From contig MGQK01000051.1 in NCBI GenBank assembly GCA_001797815.1, positions 24,243 to 32,431 of the forward strand: a DNA stretch of 8,189 nt, given 5' to 3'. Both the position numbers and the translations under genes were made by a program. Below, in pieces: positions 1-5,670 of the stretch. The first letter of the stretch is position 1; every line of letters begins with the position of its first letter. The notes under the pieces are model-generated. The model saw only the letters and a list, made by a program, of their open reading frames with translations. It did no database searches and was not told the origin of the DNA. This DNA is from Deltaproteobacteria bacterium RBG_13_61_14. Lineage in GTDB: Bacteria; RBG-13-61-14.

Positions 1-15
1 CTAAGGCGGAGCGAC

Positions 16-2064
16 TCATCTCGAATAGGGGATCAATCTAACCCTGGTCAAGATAATCCGAGCCAGGTTCGGGCCAGGATCAAGCCGAAACCAATGCACG
101 TTTTTCTCCTCCAGCCATCGCGGACGACCGCCCAGGTCGAGCCGGTAACGGTGGGACGCGCCATCCAGAAACAGCGGAAAGCTGGCCCGCCGGGCCTCGG
201 AAAAACGCGGCGTTGCTTCCGGCGACCAATACACCATCGCCCAGGACGGGCCCGGCCGAGAGATTCCCCATACCTGCATCTCAATCTCCAGGCTGTCCAC
301 CGCCAGGGCCGTCACCTCGGACTTGGGAAAAATCAGAAAGGGTTGGGGGCCGGTAATTTGCAAGCCGCCGGAGGAGAGGGGAACCAGGTCATGGAGGGTG
401 AGTAAATCCACGGAACCCAGGCGATAAAGTTCAAGAGGAGTAAGGGCCGGAGCGGACGCGAGCAGTTCTTGGCGTTCCTTTAAGCGGCCGAGAATAGTTT
501 CCGTGATATCCTGCAATCCTTCCGGGAGATACTGATAGACAAACCAATCCCGATCCAGCCGGGCCGGGTCCCAGCGGGGAGGCGGGATTTCCGCGGCCGG
601 GCTGATGAAGCCATAGGTTCTGGCTTCCAGGGGGACGCGCAGCCCTTGGGCCTGGCGGGTCGTGGTTTGGCGGAGGGAGAGAGGAAAGAGGGTCATGCTC
701 AGGGCCGCGGTCAGGGTCTGGTCGTCGCCGAGCACCTGAGCGCCGCGATGGAACCGGGGAAGGTCGTAAAAGATCGCGGTATCGCCCGGGTTCCATTGCG
801 GACGGAATTGGCGGACCTGCTGGAAAAGGCCGGCCACGAGGCGGGAGCTTTCTTGCCAGGGTTTCAGGTTCTGACGGGCGCCGAAGCTCTCGGCCGCGAG
901 CAGCAGGCTGAGAGGGAGGTAAAGGAAGACCCGGCGGGAGGATTGGGATACCCTCGCCGCAGCCGGCGAGGCGATCACCAGGCAGAAGCCGAGGGCCGGG
1001 AGATAGAGGTAGCGGCTCTGCTCCAGGTCGGGACCAATTCCAAAAGCGGGGAGCGCGGGCAGCACGGCGATGAGCATCCAGAGCAATCCGAAGAAGATCA
1101 GGCCAGCGGCCCGGCCCCGGATCAGCCCGAGCCCGAGCCAGGCGGTCATCCCGATTCCAAGCCCGATTAGCCCAACTTGGATTTGGCCGGTGGTCGCTTC
1201 CGGCAGGGGCACGAAGAGATATTGCACTATTTGCCGGATCGCCGCGAGGAAAACGAGGGGCAGGCCCCGGGCTTCTGCGCCTGGTCTCCAGGGCGAGCCG
1301 GCCGGTCCGGCCAAGCCGCCCAAGACCAGGACTCGGGAAAGGAGGTAACAGATTCCGATCACCCAGAGGGGGAGCCACCATCTTAAATCGGTCTTGAGCC
1401 GGGCTTCGGGCTTTTGCCGGCCGCGGAAGAGATCCAGAAGCGGGATCAAAAGCATCAGGGCAAAGCCGGTCTCCTTGGCGTAAAGCGCCAGCAAGAGGGT
1501 GGCGAGCAGGAAGCTTTTCGAGAGCCGGGTGGCCGCGGCCCGGGCGTAAAAGTAAGCGAGGAGCGCGGCCAGGATGAAAAAGGCGGCGATGATATCCACG
1601 GCGCCGGCCACCCAGCCGAGCGGCTCGGCGTGGAGGGGATGGAGCAGGAACAGGCCCGCGGCCAGGGCGGCCACGGATCGCCGGTCCGGGAAAAGCCGCG
1701 CCAGCACCTGGAAGAAGAGGAGGCCGTTGGCGAGGTGGAGCAAGAGGTGCAGGGCGTGATGGGCCGGAGCATTCAAGCCGAACAGTTGATACTCGAGATA
1801 GACCACGAACCAGGTGACCGGCCGCAGGTGGTTCTTGGGGCCCCAATGGCAGAAGTTGCCGGCATACCAGTGGGGCGCGTTCTCGGCATAATACAGGTAG
1901 ATGTAGTCGTCACCGAGAAAAGCGCGGCCCGCGAGGTCATGGCCCCACACGATTGCGGCCACGACCAGGAAGACCAGAAGCAGCAGCCAAGGTGCCTCTA
2001 TCCCAAGCCGAAACGGTCTCTCTTTGCCTTTGCTTTCCGCCATCCGGAGTTGCCAACCGGCCAC
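16..2064 (-). CDS. GT-C-type multi-spanning membrane glycosyltransferase (TMTC/PMT-like)
   Basis: The 682-residue product is an integral membrane protein, probably a lipid-phosphosugar-dependent glycosyltransferase of the GT-C fold. Visible signs are a first membrane helix (about residues 25-41), an acidic GDDY motif at 51-54 in the first outside loop (typical catalytic position of GT-C enzymes), NHLRP at 78-82, and LHPLHAEPLGWV at 141-152. KETG (197-200) and QSRYLYLP (349-356) also match TMTC-like families. About ten further hydrophobic segments run to roughly residue 395. The usual C-terminal TPR repeats are absent. Instead residues about 400-682 are soluble, the last 120 being beta-rich in appearance. 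I chose the GTG at 2064; an ATG at 2043 is an alternative and neither has a strong ribosome-binding site at ideal distance. The gene is divergent from the regulator at 2143 and shares its promoter region. Sugar and acceptor cannot be told from sequence. GT-C fold: fairly sure; exact family: unsure. Confidence 0.75.
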   Translation of the reverse strand: MAGWQLRMAESKGKERPFRLGIEAPWLLLLVFLVVAAIVWGHDLAGRAFLGDDYIYLYYAENAPHWYAGNFCHWGPKNHLRPVTWFVVYLEYQLFGLNAPAHHALHLLLHLANGLLFFQVLARLFPDRRSVAALAAGLFLLHPLHAEPLGWVAGAVDIIAAFFILAALLAYFYARAAATRLSKSFLLATLLLALYAKETGFALMLLIPLLDLFRGRQKPEARLKTDLRWWLPLWVIGICYLLSRVLVLGGLAGPAGSPWRPGAEARGLPLVFLAAIRQIVQYLFVPLPEATTGQIQVGLIGLGIGMTAWLGLGLIRGRAAGLIFFGLLWMLIAVLPALPAFGIGPDLEQSRYLYLPALGFCLVIASPAAARVSQSSRRVFLYLPLSLLLAAESFGARQNLKPWQESSRLVAGLFQQVRQFRPQWNPGDTAIFYDLPRFHRGAQVLGDDQTLTAALSMTLFPLSLRQTTTRQAQGLRVPLEARTYGFISPAAEIPPPRWDPARLDRDWFVYQYLPEGLQDITETILGRLKERQELLASAPALTPLELYRLGSVDLLTLHDLVPLSSGGLQITGPQPFLIFPKSEVTALAVDSLEIEMQVWGISRPGPSWAMVYWSPEATPRFSEARRASFPLFLDGASHRYRLDLGGRPRWLEEKNVHWFRLDPGPNLARIILTRVRLIPYSR

Positions 2065-2105
2065 TTTCCATTATCCATAAGCTCCACCCTCTTTTCAATT
2101 CTCGC

Positions 2106-2134
2106 TTGACAAGTATGTTGATATGTGTCAACAT
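2106..2134 (+). promoter_or_regulatory. Candidate promoter of the ArsR-like gene
   Basis: A consensus -35 TTGACA (2106-2111) is followed after 17 bp by a weak -10, CAACAT (2129-2134). Initiation near 2141 would place the transcript start almost on the ATG at 2143, giving a leaderless or near-leaderless mRNA. This agrees with the lack of any ribosome-binding site there. The -10 is poor, so the exact promoter is uncertain. Confidence 0.4.
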
Positions 2135-2139
2135 GTCAA
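2112..2139 (-). promoter_or_regulatory. Candidate divergent promoter for the GT-C gene
   Basis: Read on the minus strand, TTGACA (2139-2134) is followed after 16 bp by CATACT (2117-2112), four of six matches to TATAAT. It overlaps the plus-strand promoter almost completely, so the two could not be occupied at once, and both lie inside the palindromic operator. Confidence 0.35.
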
Positions 2140-2142
2140 CAA

Positions 2143-2520
2143 ATGAAAAAGCCCATCCGCAAACGCAGCCTTTCGCCGGCCCCGGCCGTCTGCTGCCCGG
2201 GCCGCGGGCCGGACCTTTTCTTGCAGCCCTTTTTCAAGACCATCCTGGAGGAGACGCGGCGGAACCTGATCCGCTTCATCGGCCGCAACCCGGGCCTGAC
2301 CGCGGGGGAGATCGCGGCTGCTTTTGCCCAGGACCGCAGCACCATCTCGCACCATCTCTCGGTCATGACCACTCACGGCTTTCTCATCGCCGCCAAGCAA
2401 GGCCGCCACCGGCGTTTTCGGGTGAACCGCGATTACATTGTCCAGACCCTGGAAGAGATCACCGAATCCATTCGCGATTGTTGTTCAAGAAACGATAAGG
2501 GGTCAGTGCTTGACTTATGA
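2143..2520 (+). CDS. ArsR/SmtB-like winged-helix regulator with two vicinal Cys pairs
   Basis: The 125-residue protein has the size and fold signature of an ArsR-type repressor. Residues 33-62 form helices leading into the helix-turn-helix (GLTAGEIAAAF, 51-61). The recognition helix is DRSTISHHLSVMTTHGFL (64-81), and the wing is AAKQGRHRRFRVN (83-95). Cysteine pairs C17-C18 in the N-terminal arm and C113-C114 in the last helix are candidate soft-metal ligands. ArsR-family sensors often place thiols in just these terminal elements, so metal release of DNA is likely but inferred. The ATG at 2143 is preferred; a GTG at 2125 would put coding sequence inside the operator, and neither has a ribosome-binding site. 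The final codons (from about 2499) and the stop lie in a palindromic repeat, so the tail KGSVLDL is probably not ancestral. The gene ends 48 bp before the HgcA-like fusion, and ArsR-like regulators have been reported upstream of hgcAB in some genomes. Confidence 0.8.
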   Translation: MKKPIRKRSLSPAPAVCCPGRGPDLFLQPFFKTILEETRRNLIRFIGRNPGLTAGEIAAAFAQDRSTISHHLSVMTTHGFLIAAKQGRHRRFRVNRDYIVQTLEEITESIRDCCSRNDKGSVLDL

Positions 2521-2557
2521 CATAACCGGGAATTGTGAATTGTCAGGACCTGACCCC
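2499..2557. repeat. Short palindromic repeat element (GGGGTCAG...CTGACCCC), REP/MITE-like
   Basis: The ends GGGGTCAG (2499-2506) and CTGACCCC (2550-2557) are a perfect 8-bp inverted repeat. Extending the arms to 16 nt (2499-2514 and 2542-2557) keeps 13 of 16 pairings. The 27-bp centre is AT-richer than the surroundings. From memory, GGGGTCAG-type palindromes are scattered in many genomes near REP-associated (IS200-like Y1) transposases; none is in this window, so mobility is inferred. The element overlaps the 3' end of the regulator gene, supplies its stop codon, and ends next to the AAGAGG ribosome-binding site of the fusion gene. As RNA it could fold into a hairpin that attenuates or processes the regulator-to-hgcA transcript. 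No T-tract follows, so it is not a classical terminator. Confidence 0.65.
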
Positions 2558-2563
2558 AAGAGG
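2558..2563 (+). promoter_or_regulatory. Ribosome-binding site of the methyltransferase-HgcA fusion
   Basis: AAGAGG lies 5 nt before the ATG at 2569 and fixes that start. It begins at the very next base after the palindromic repeat, so folding of that repeat could affect its accessibility. Confidence 0.7.
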
Positions 2564-2568
2564 CTGTC

Positions 2569-4164
2569 ATGTCTTACATTTATATGAAAATTTTGGAACG
2601 GAGGCCGGCGCGCTACGACGCCGGGATCCGGCGCCTTTCCGGCCAGGACTGGCCGGCCATCCGGGAAAAAATCTTGCAAGGGGTCAAGCCTGGCGAGCGG
2701 GTGCTGGAGATCGGGTGCGGCCCGGGCACACTGGCGCTCGAGCTGGCGCGGCGGGGGGCGCAGGTCCTTGCGCTCGACCACAACCCGGAGATGCTCACTT
2801 ATGCCCGGGGCCAGGCGGCGGAGGCTGGGGTCCAGGTGGAATTTGGGAAGCTTCCGGCGGAGGAGCTGGCCCGGCTGCAAGGCCGCTTTGATTGGGTGGT
2901 GGCATCGCTCAGCTTCTCCGAGCTGCGGCCGATCGTGCGGCGGGCGGTGCTGGTCTGGCTGCGGCGCTTGCTCAAAGAAGGCGGCCGGTTGGTGGTGGTG
3001 GACGAGGTGGTGCCGGAGAGTGCGGGCGCATGGTGGCGCTACCAGCTCTCGCGCGCCTGGCACGGGCTTCTCACCTGGCTGCGCACTCGGAAAACCACCC
3101 GGCCGCTTTCGGATTTTCAAGCAGAGCTGAGCGAGGCGGGTTATCGGATCCTTTGCGAAGAAACCTTGGCCCCGGGTAACCTCCGGCTGTGGGAAGCCCA
3201 GCCTGGGGAACAGGATGCACTTCCGGAGCCGGCGGTCTTGTCCGGCGGCTGGGGCTTGAGCGATTGGGTGGAAAGTTTTTTCCTGTGGCTCTCCTCCCAT
3301 CTTCTCAAGGTTCCATTTCGGCCCGGGCTCTATCGCATCGGCCGTCCCGGTCCGGAGGCTCCCCTGCTCGCCACCAGCAACTACCGGCTGACCGTGAACC
3401 TGGTGCGCAAGCACCTGGCCGGCCGCGACGCCTGGCTCCTGGTTAACGACACCCGGGGCGTCAACGTCTGGTGCTCGGCCGGGGAGGGAACCTTTTCCGC
3501 TGCGGAGATTGCTTTGACTTTGGCCGCGAGCCGGGCCGACCGATTCGTAAGCCACCGGCAGTTGATCTTGCCCAAGCTCTGCTTGAACGGGGTCAATCGC
3601 CGGGAGGTGAAAGAGCGGAGCGGCTTCCGCGCTCTGATCGGGCCGGTTTACGCGCGGGACCTGCCCGCTTACCTCGATCACAGTTACGAAAAAACCGAGG
3701 TCATGGAGCAAGTGCATTTCAACTTCTGGGACCGGATGTGGATCGGCGTGCCTTTTACCCTGCTGCTGGTGCTGGTCCCTGGCGTGCTGGCCCTGGGGCT
3801 GGGAAGATGGATCAGGCCCACCCTGCCGCTGTGGTTTGCCCTGGCAGGGATGCTGATTGCGGTGAGTTACACCTGGCTCCCGACCCGCCGGCACCTGGTC
3901 AAGGGGCTGATCCTGGGCGCGCTCCTGGCCGCGGCCGGCGGGGTCTACCTCTTCTGGCAGCAGGCGCCGGGAATCCGCATCGGCCGCAGCATGGCGCTGC
4001 TCCTGGCGCTAGAGCTTTTCGTGACCGCGGATTTCTCCGGGGCCACCCCGGTCAGCAACCGCACCCTGGTGGAACAGGAATTCAAATGGATCTATATTAT
4101 TCTGGTGATTCTCATTGTCCTCTATTTCGCTTTGCCCAGCCTGAAGGAGGTCTGGCCATGGTAA
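2569..4164 (+). CDS. hgcA: SAM-dependent methyltransferase fused to HgcA-like membrane corrinoid protein
   Basis: The 531-residue protein has two parts. Residues 1-210 are a class I SAM methyltransferase: motif I VLEIGCGPG (45-53), acidic D70 after the second strand, FDWVVASLSFSEL (107-119), and LLKEGGRLVVVDEV (134-147). The opening MSYIYMKILE...RYDAGI resembles, from memory, 'corrinoid protein-associated methyltransferases' (CpaM). Residues about 228-531 are a full HgcA: PGLYRIGRPGPEAPLLATSNY (252-272), cap helix NVWCSAGE (299-306) with cobalt-ligand candidate C302, PKLCLNGV (335-342), EVKERSGFRALIGPVYARDLPAYL (346-369), then five membrane helices (about 391-410, 421-437, 443-463, 474-489, 507-522), with DFSGATPVS at 488-496. 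Canonical HgcA accepts a methyl group on corrinoid and transfers it to Hg(II). Here methyl loading from SAM by the N-terminal domain is inferred. The motif differs from canonical N(V/I)WCA(A/S)GK at two places (S303, E306), so mercury may not be the acceptor. The gene overlaps the ferredoxin gene by 7 nt. Confidence 0.88.
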   Translation: MSYIYMKILERRPARYDAGIRRLSGQDWPAIREKILQGVKPGERVLEIGCGPGTLALELARRGAQVLALDHNPEMLTYARGQAAEAGVQVEFGKLPAEELARLQGRFDWVVASLSFSELRPIVRRAVLVWLRRLLKEGGRLVVVDEVVPESAGAWWRYQLSRAWHGLLTWLRTRKTTRPLSDFQAELSEAGYRILCEETLAPGNLRLWEAQPGEQDALPEPAVLSGGWGLSDWVESFFLWLSSHLLKVPFRPGLYRIGRPGPEAPLLATSNYRLTVNLVRKHLAGRDAWLLVNDTRGVNVWCSAGEGTFSAAEIALTLAASRADRFVSHRQLILPKLCLNGVNRREVKERSGFRALIGPVYARDLPAYLDHSYEKTEVMEQVHFNFWDRMWIGVPFTLLLVLVPGVLALGLGRWIRPTLPLWFALAGMLIAVSYTWLPTRRHLVKGLILGALLAAAGGVYLFWQQAPGIRIGRSMALLLALELFVTADFSGATPVSNRTLVEQEFKWIYIILVILIVLYFALPSLKEVWPW

Positions 4165-4415
4165 CGGTTGATCGAGATCGCTGCAACGGCTGCGGAGAGT
4201 GCGTGGCGGTTTGCCCGCATGCGGCCCTGTCCCTCGAGGGCAACTCTCCCCGCGCGGTCCTGACCGCGGCCGAGCGCTGCATGGAATGCGGCGCCTGCGG
4301 GCTCAACTGCCCGGAGGCGGCGATCACCGGCAACTTCGGGGTCGCTTGTTTCGCCTGCATGACCCAGCAGGCCCTGAGCGGCAAACAGAGCTCGCGCTGC
4401 GCCTGCGCCTGTTGA
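4158..4415 (+). CDS. hgcB: HgcB-like 2[4Fe-4S] ferredoxin
   Basis: The 85-residue protein has two CX2CX2CX3CP cluster motifs: C9, C12, C15, C19 and C41, C44, C47, C51. The second reads CMECGACGLNC, which fits the C(M/I)ECGAC..NC signature used to recognise HgcB. Beyond the clusters come C64 and C67 (GVACFAC), C64 matching the extra conserved cysteine of HgcB, and a tail ending CACAC (C81, C83, C85) where canonical HgcB usually ends in a vicinal Cys pair. Known role: HgcB passes electrons to reduce the HgcA corrinoid to Co(I), and its tail cysteines are thought to deliver Hg(II). The start is fixed by AAGGAGG (4144-4150) seven nt upstream. The ATG lies inside the last codons of the fusion gene (7-nt overlap), so the two are translationally coupled. 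Family assignment is strong; the metal substrate is inferred. Confidence 0.9.
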   Translation: MVTVDRDRCNGCGECVAVCPHAALSLEGNSPRAVLTAAERCMECGACGLNCPEAAITGNFGVACFACMTQQALSGKQSSRCACAC

Positions 4416-4422
4416 TCCCCGG

Positions 4423-4445
4423 ATTTTTCGCCGCAGCGGAAAAAT
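4423..4445. terminator. Possible weak terminator hairpin after hgcB
   Basis: ATTTTTC (4423-4429) pairs perfectly with GAAAAAT (4439-4445) around a 9-nt GC-rich loop, just downstream of the ferredoxin stop. The stem is AT-rich and no T-tract follows, so termination would be weak. Confidence 0.3.
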
Positions 4446-4447
4446 TC

Positions 4448-4456
4448 TGATATCAT
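4448..4456 (+). promoter_or_regulatory. Possible extended -10 promoter for the KamA-family gene
   Basis: TGATATCAT is an extended -10 (TG, one base, TATCAT; five of six to TATAAT). No recognisable -35 stands at the usual distance, which an extended -10 can tolerate. It lies 40 nt before the gene start at 4496, in the only non-coding gap between hgcB and that gene. Confidence 0.35.
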
Positions 4457-4495
4457 CAGAGGCATGGAAACTTTGCCGCGAGGAGTGCCAATTAC

Positions 4496-5524
4496 ATGAA
4501 TCCGGCCGAGGCTCGGCGCCTGGGCTTGAGGGAGACGCCGGCGGCCTGGGAAATTGAGGCCGGCCAGGGTCTGCGCTCGCTTCAGTCTCTTGGTTTGCGT
4601 TTTCCCGGAACAACCTGGGACCTTAAGGCGCTGGGGCAAGTGGCGGCGCGTTATCCCGTTCTGGTGACGCCCTATTACGCCTCCCTGATCGAGCGGCCGG
4701 AGCCGGGGGACCCGATCTTCCGGCAATGTGCGCCTTCGCCGGAGGAGTTGGTCAACTCGGGGGACTTGAGTCCCGACCCGCTGGCGGAGGGAAAGTTCAT
4801 GCCGGCGCCGGGGCTGGTCCATCGCTACCCGGACCGCTGCCTTTTGCTTTTGACCAACGCCTGCTTTGTTTATTGCCGGCATTGCCTGCGCAAGCGAATT
4901 TGGGGCATCAGCCAAGGCCGCTACGACCGCCGGCATTTCCTCCGGATGCGGGACTATCTCGCCGCCACGCCCTCGGTGCGCGAGGCCATCCTCTCCGGCG
5001 GCGACCCGCTCACCTTGAGCAACCGCGAGCTTGAGTTTGTGCTCGGCTCGCTCCGCGCCATCTCCCACCTGGAAGTGATCCGCATCCATACCCGCGCGCC
5101 GGCGGTCTTGCCGGCCCGGATTGACTCCGGGGTCCTCGCTTTGCTCGACCGCTTCGGCCCGATCTGGCTCAACACCCAGTTCAACCATCTCCGGGAGATC
5201 ACGGAAGAAGCCGCGGCCGCGGTGGACCGTCTGCTGCGGGCCGGGGTGCCGGTGGGGAACCAGGGGGTATTGCTGAAGGGAATCAACGATGACCTGGAGA
5301 CCCAGCGGGCGCTCCATCTGGGACTGGTCCGGATCAAGGTGCGGCCGTATTATTTGTTTCACTGCGACCCGGCGGAAGGCGTGGGCCATTTCCGGACCTC
5401 GGTGGAGTGCGGGCAGCGGATCGTCCAGGAGCTGAGCCGCAGCCTCTCGGGCTTGGCCATCCCAACCTTCGCAATGGAGCTTCCCGAGGGCGGGGGCAAG
5501 GTGCGGATGAGCCTACCCGGATAA
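4496..5524 (+). CDS. KamA-family radical SAM / PLP aminomutase (lysine 2,3-aminomutase or EpmB-like)
   Basis: The 342-residue cytosolic enzyme has the radical SAM motif CX3CX2C in ACFVYCRHC (C123, C127, C130), preceded by HRYPDRCLLLLT (109-120), both typical of the KamA family. LSGGDPLTL (166-174), HTRAP (198-202) and VRPYYLFHCDPAEG (282-295) are further family blocks. GGGK (332-335) carries the probable PLP-binding lysine K335. The protein ends seven residues later, so it lacks the C-terminal extension of classical lysine 2,3-aminomutases (about 416 residues) and has the length of EpmB, which makes beta-lysine for EF-P modification. No efp or epmA gene is in the window. The aspartate that contacts the substrate amino group just before the PLP loop in lysine enzymes appears as E328 (AMELP). 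The start at 4496 has GAGGAG (4480-4485) ten nt upstream. Family: sure; substrate: not determined. Confidence 0.85.
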   Translation: MNPAEARRLGLRETPAAWEIEAGQGLRSLQSLGLRFPGTTWDLKALGQVAARYPVLVTPYYASLIERPEPGDPIFRQCAPSPEELVNSGDLSPDPLAEGKFMPAPGLVHRYPDRCLLLLTNACFVYCRHCLRKRIWGISQGRYDRRHFLRMRDYLAATPSVREAILSGGDPLTLSNRELEFVLGSLRAISHLEVIRIHTRAPAVLPARIDSGVLALLDRFGPIWLNTQFNHLREITEEAAAAVDRLLRAGVPVGNQGVLLKGINDDLETQRALHLGLVRIKVRPYYLFHCDPAEGVGHFRTSVECGQRIVQELSRSLSGLAIPTFAMELPEGGGKVRMSLPG

Positions 5525-5540
5525 GCGGGGGGCGGGGGCC

Positions 5541-5558
5541 GGCTCAGTTGCTTGAGCC
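5541..5558. terminator. Hairpin downstream of the KamA-family gene
   Basis: GGCTCA (5541-5546) and TGAGCC (5553-5558) form a perfect 6-bp stem with a 6-nt loop, 17 nt after the stop. No T-tract follows directly, so its role as a terminator is only plausible. Confidence 0.3.
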
Positions 5559-5576
5559 TACGGTGTTTGCTACTAT
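5548..5576 (+). promoter_or_regulatory. Weak candidate promoter for the ZIP transporter gene
   Basis: TTGCTT (5548-5553) and TACTAT (5571-5576) are spaced by 17 bp, with three and four of six consensus matches. It sits in the 146-bp gap before the transporter and would give a leader of about 85 nt. I see no clear Zur-type operator in this gap. Confidence 0.3.
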
Positions 5577-5670
5577 TTAATTCAGAGGCATTCGGAAAGG
5601 CCGGCAGGTCAGGCCATCTGGCGAGAAGGAGGCTTGACCCGCTAACTAAAAACGAGGGAGTATCCATCTT

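Larger units (their letters stand above)
2106..2141. promoter_or_regulatory. Palindromic operator between the GT-C gene and the ArsR-like gene
   Basis: The stretch holds four related half-sites. An inverted repeat ATGTTGA (2115-2121) / TCAACAT (2128-2134) is perfect over 7 bp with a 6-bp spacer. TTGACA (2106-2111) is repeated in inverse as TGTCAA (2134-2139). TGTCAACA occurs twice in tandem (2126-2133 and 2134-2141). Spaced AT-rich dyads upstream of their own gene are typical operators of ArsR/SmtB-family repressors. The position, just before the regulator start and over both candidate promoters, suggests autoregulation and possibly control of the divergent gene. Repeats are seen directly; protein binding is inferred. 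Confidence 0.6.

Noticed and set aside
431-1846. Second minus-strand frame (471 codons) inside the GT-C gene
   Set aside because: It is a same-strand alternate frame rich in Pro/Arg/Gly; the 682-codon frame has the membrane helices and GT-C motifs.
2515-3894. Long minus-strand open frame (459 codons) opposite the methyltransferase-HgcA gene
   Set aside because: The translation is rich in Pro, Gln, Arg and Gly with no family motif, and the opposite strand has clear conserved domains throughout. It is a GC-rich shadow frame.
3471-4157. Upstream extension of the HgcB frame into the HgcA gene
   Set aside because: The frame is open back to 3471 only by base composition. AAGGAGG at 4144-4150 and the first ferredoxin motif nine residues after the ATG fix the start at 4158.
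3241-4164. Acetyl-CoA pathway corrinoid iron-sulfur protein (CdhD/AcsD) instead of HgcA
   Set aside because: The corrinoid domain is related, but the NVWC cap helix, five C-terminal membrane helices and adjacent CMECGAC ferredoxin are HgcA/HgcB traits, and no Wood-Ljungdahl genes are nearby.
2143-4415. Mercury resistance (mer) operon
   Set aside because: No mercuric reductase, MerT/MerP or MerR-type regulator is present; the regulator is ArsR-like and the enzymes are of the HgcAB type.
4112-5389. Long minus-strand open frame (425 codons) opposite hgcB and the KamA-family gene
   Set aside because: It has low-complexity composition, spans two real genes and the gap between them, and shows no recognisable domain.
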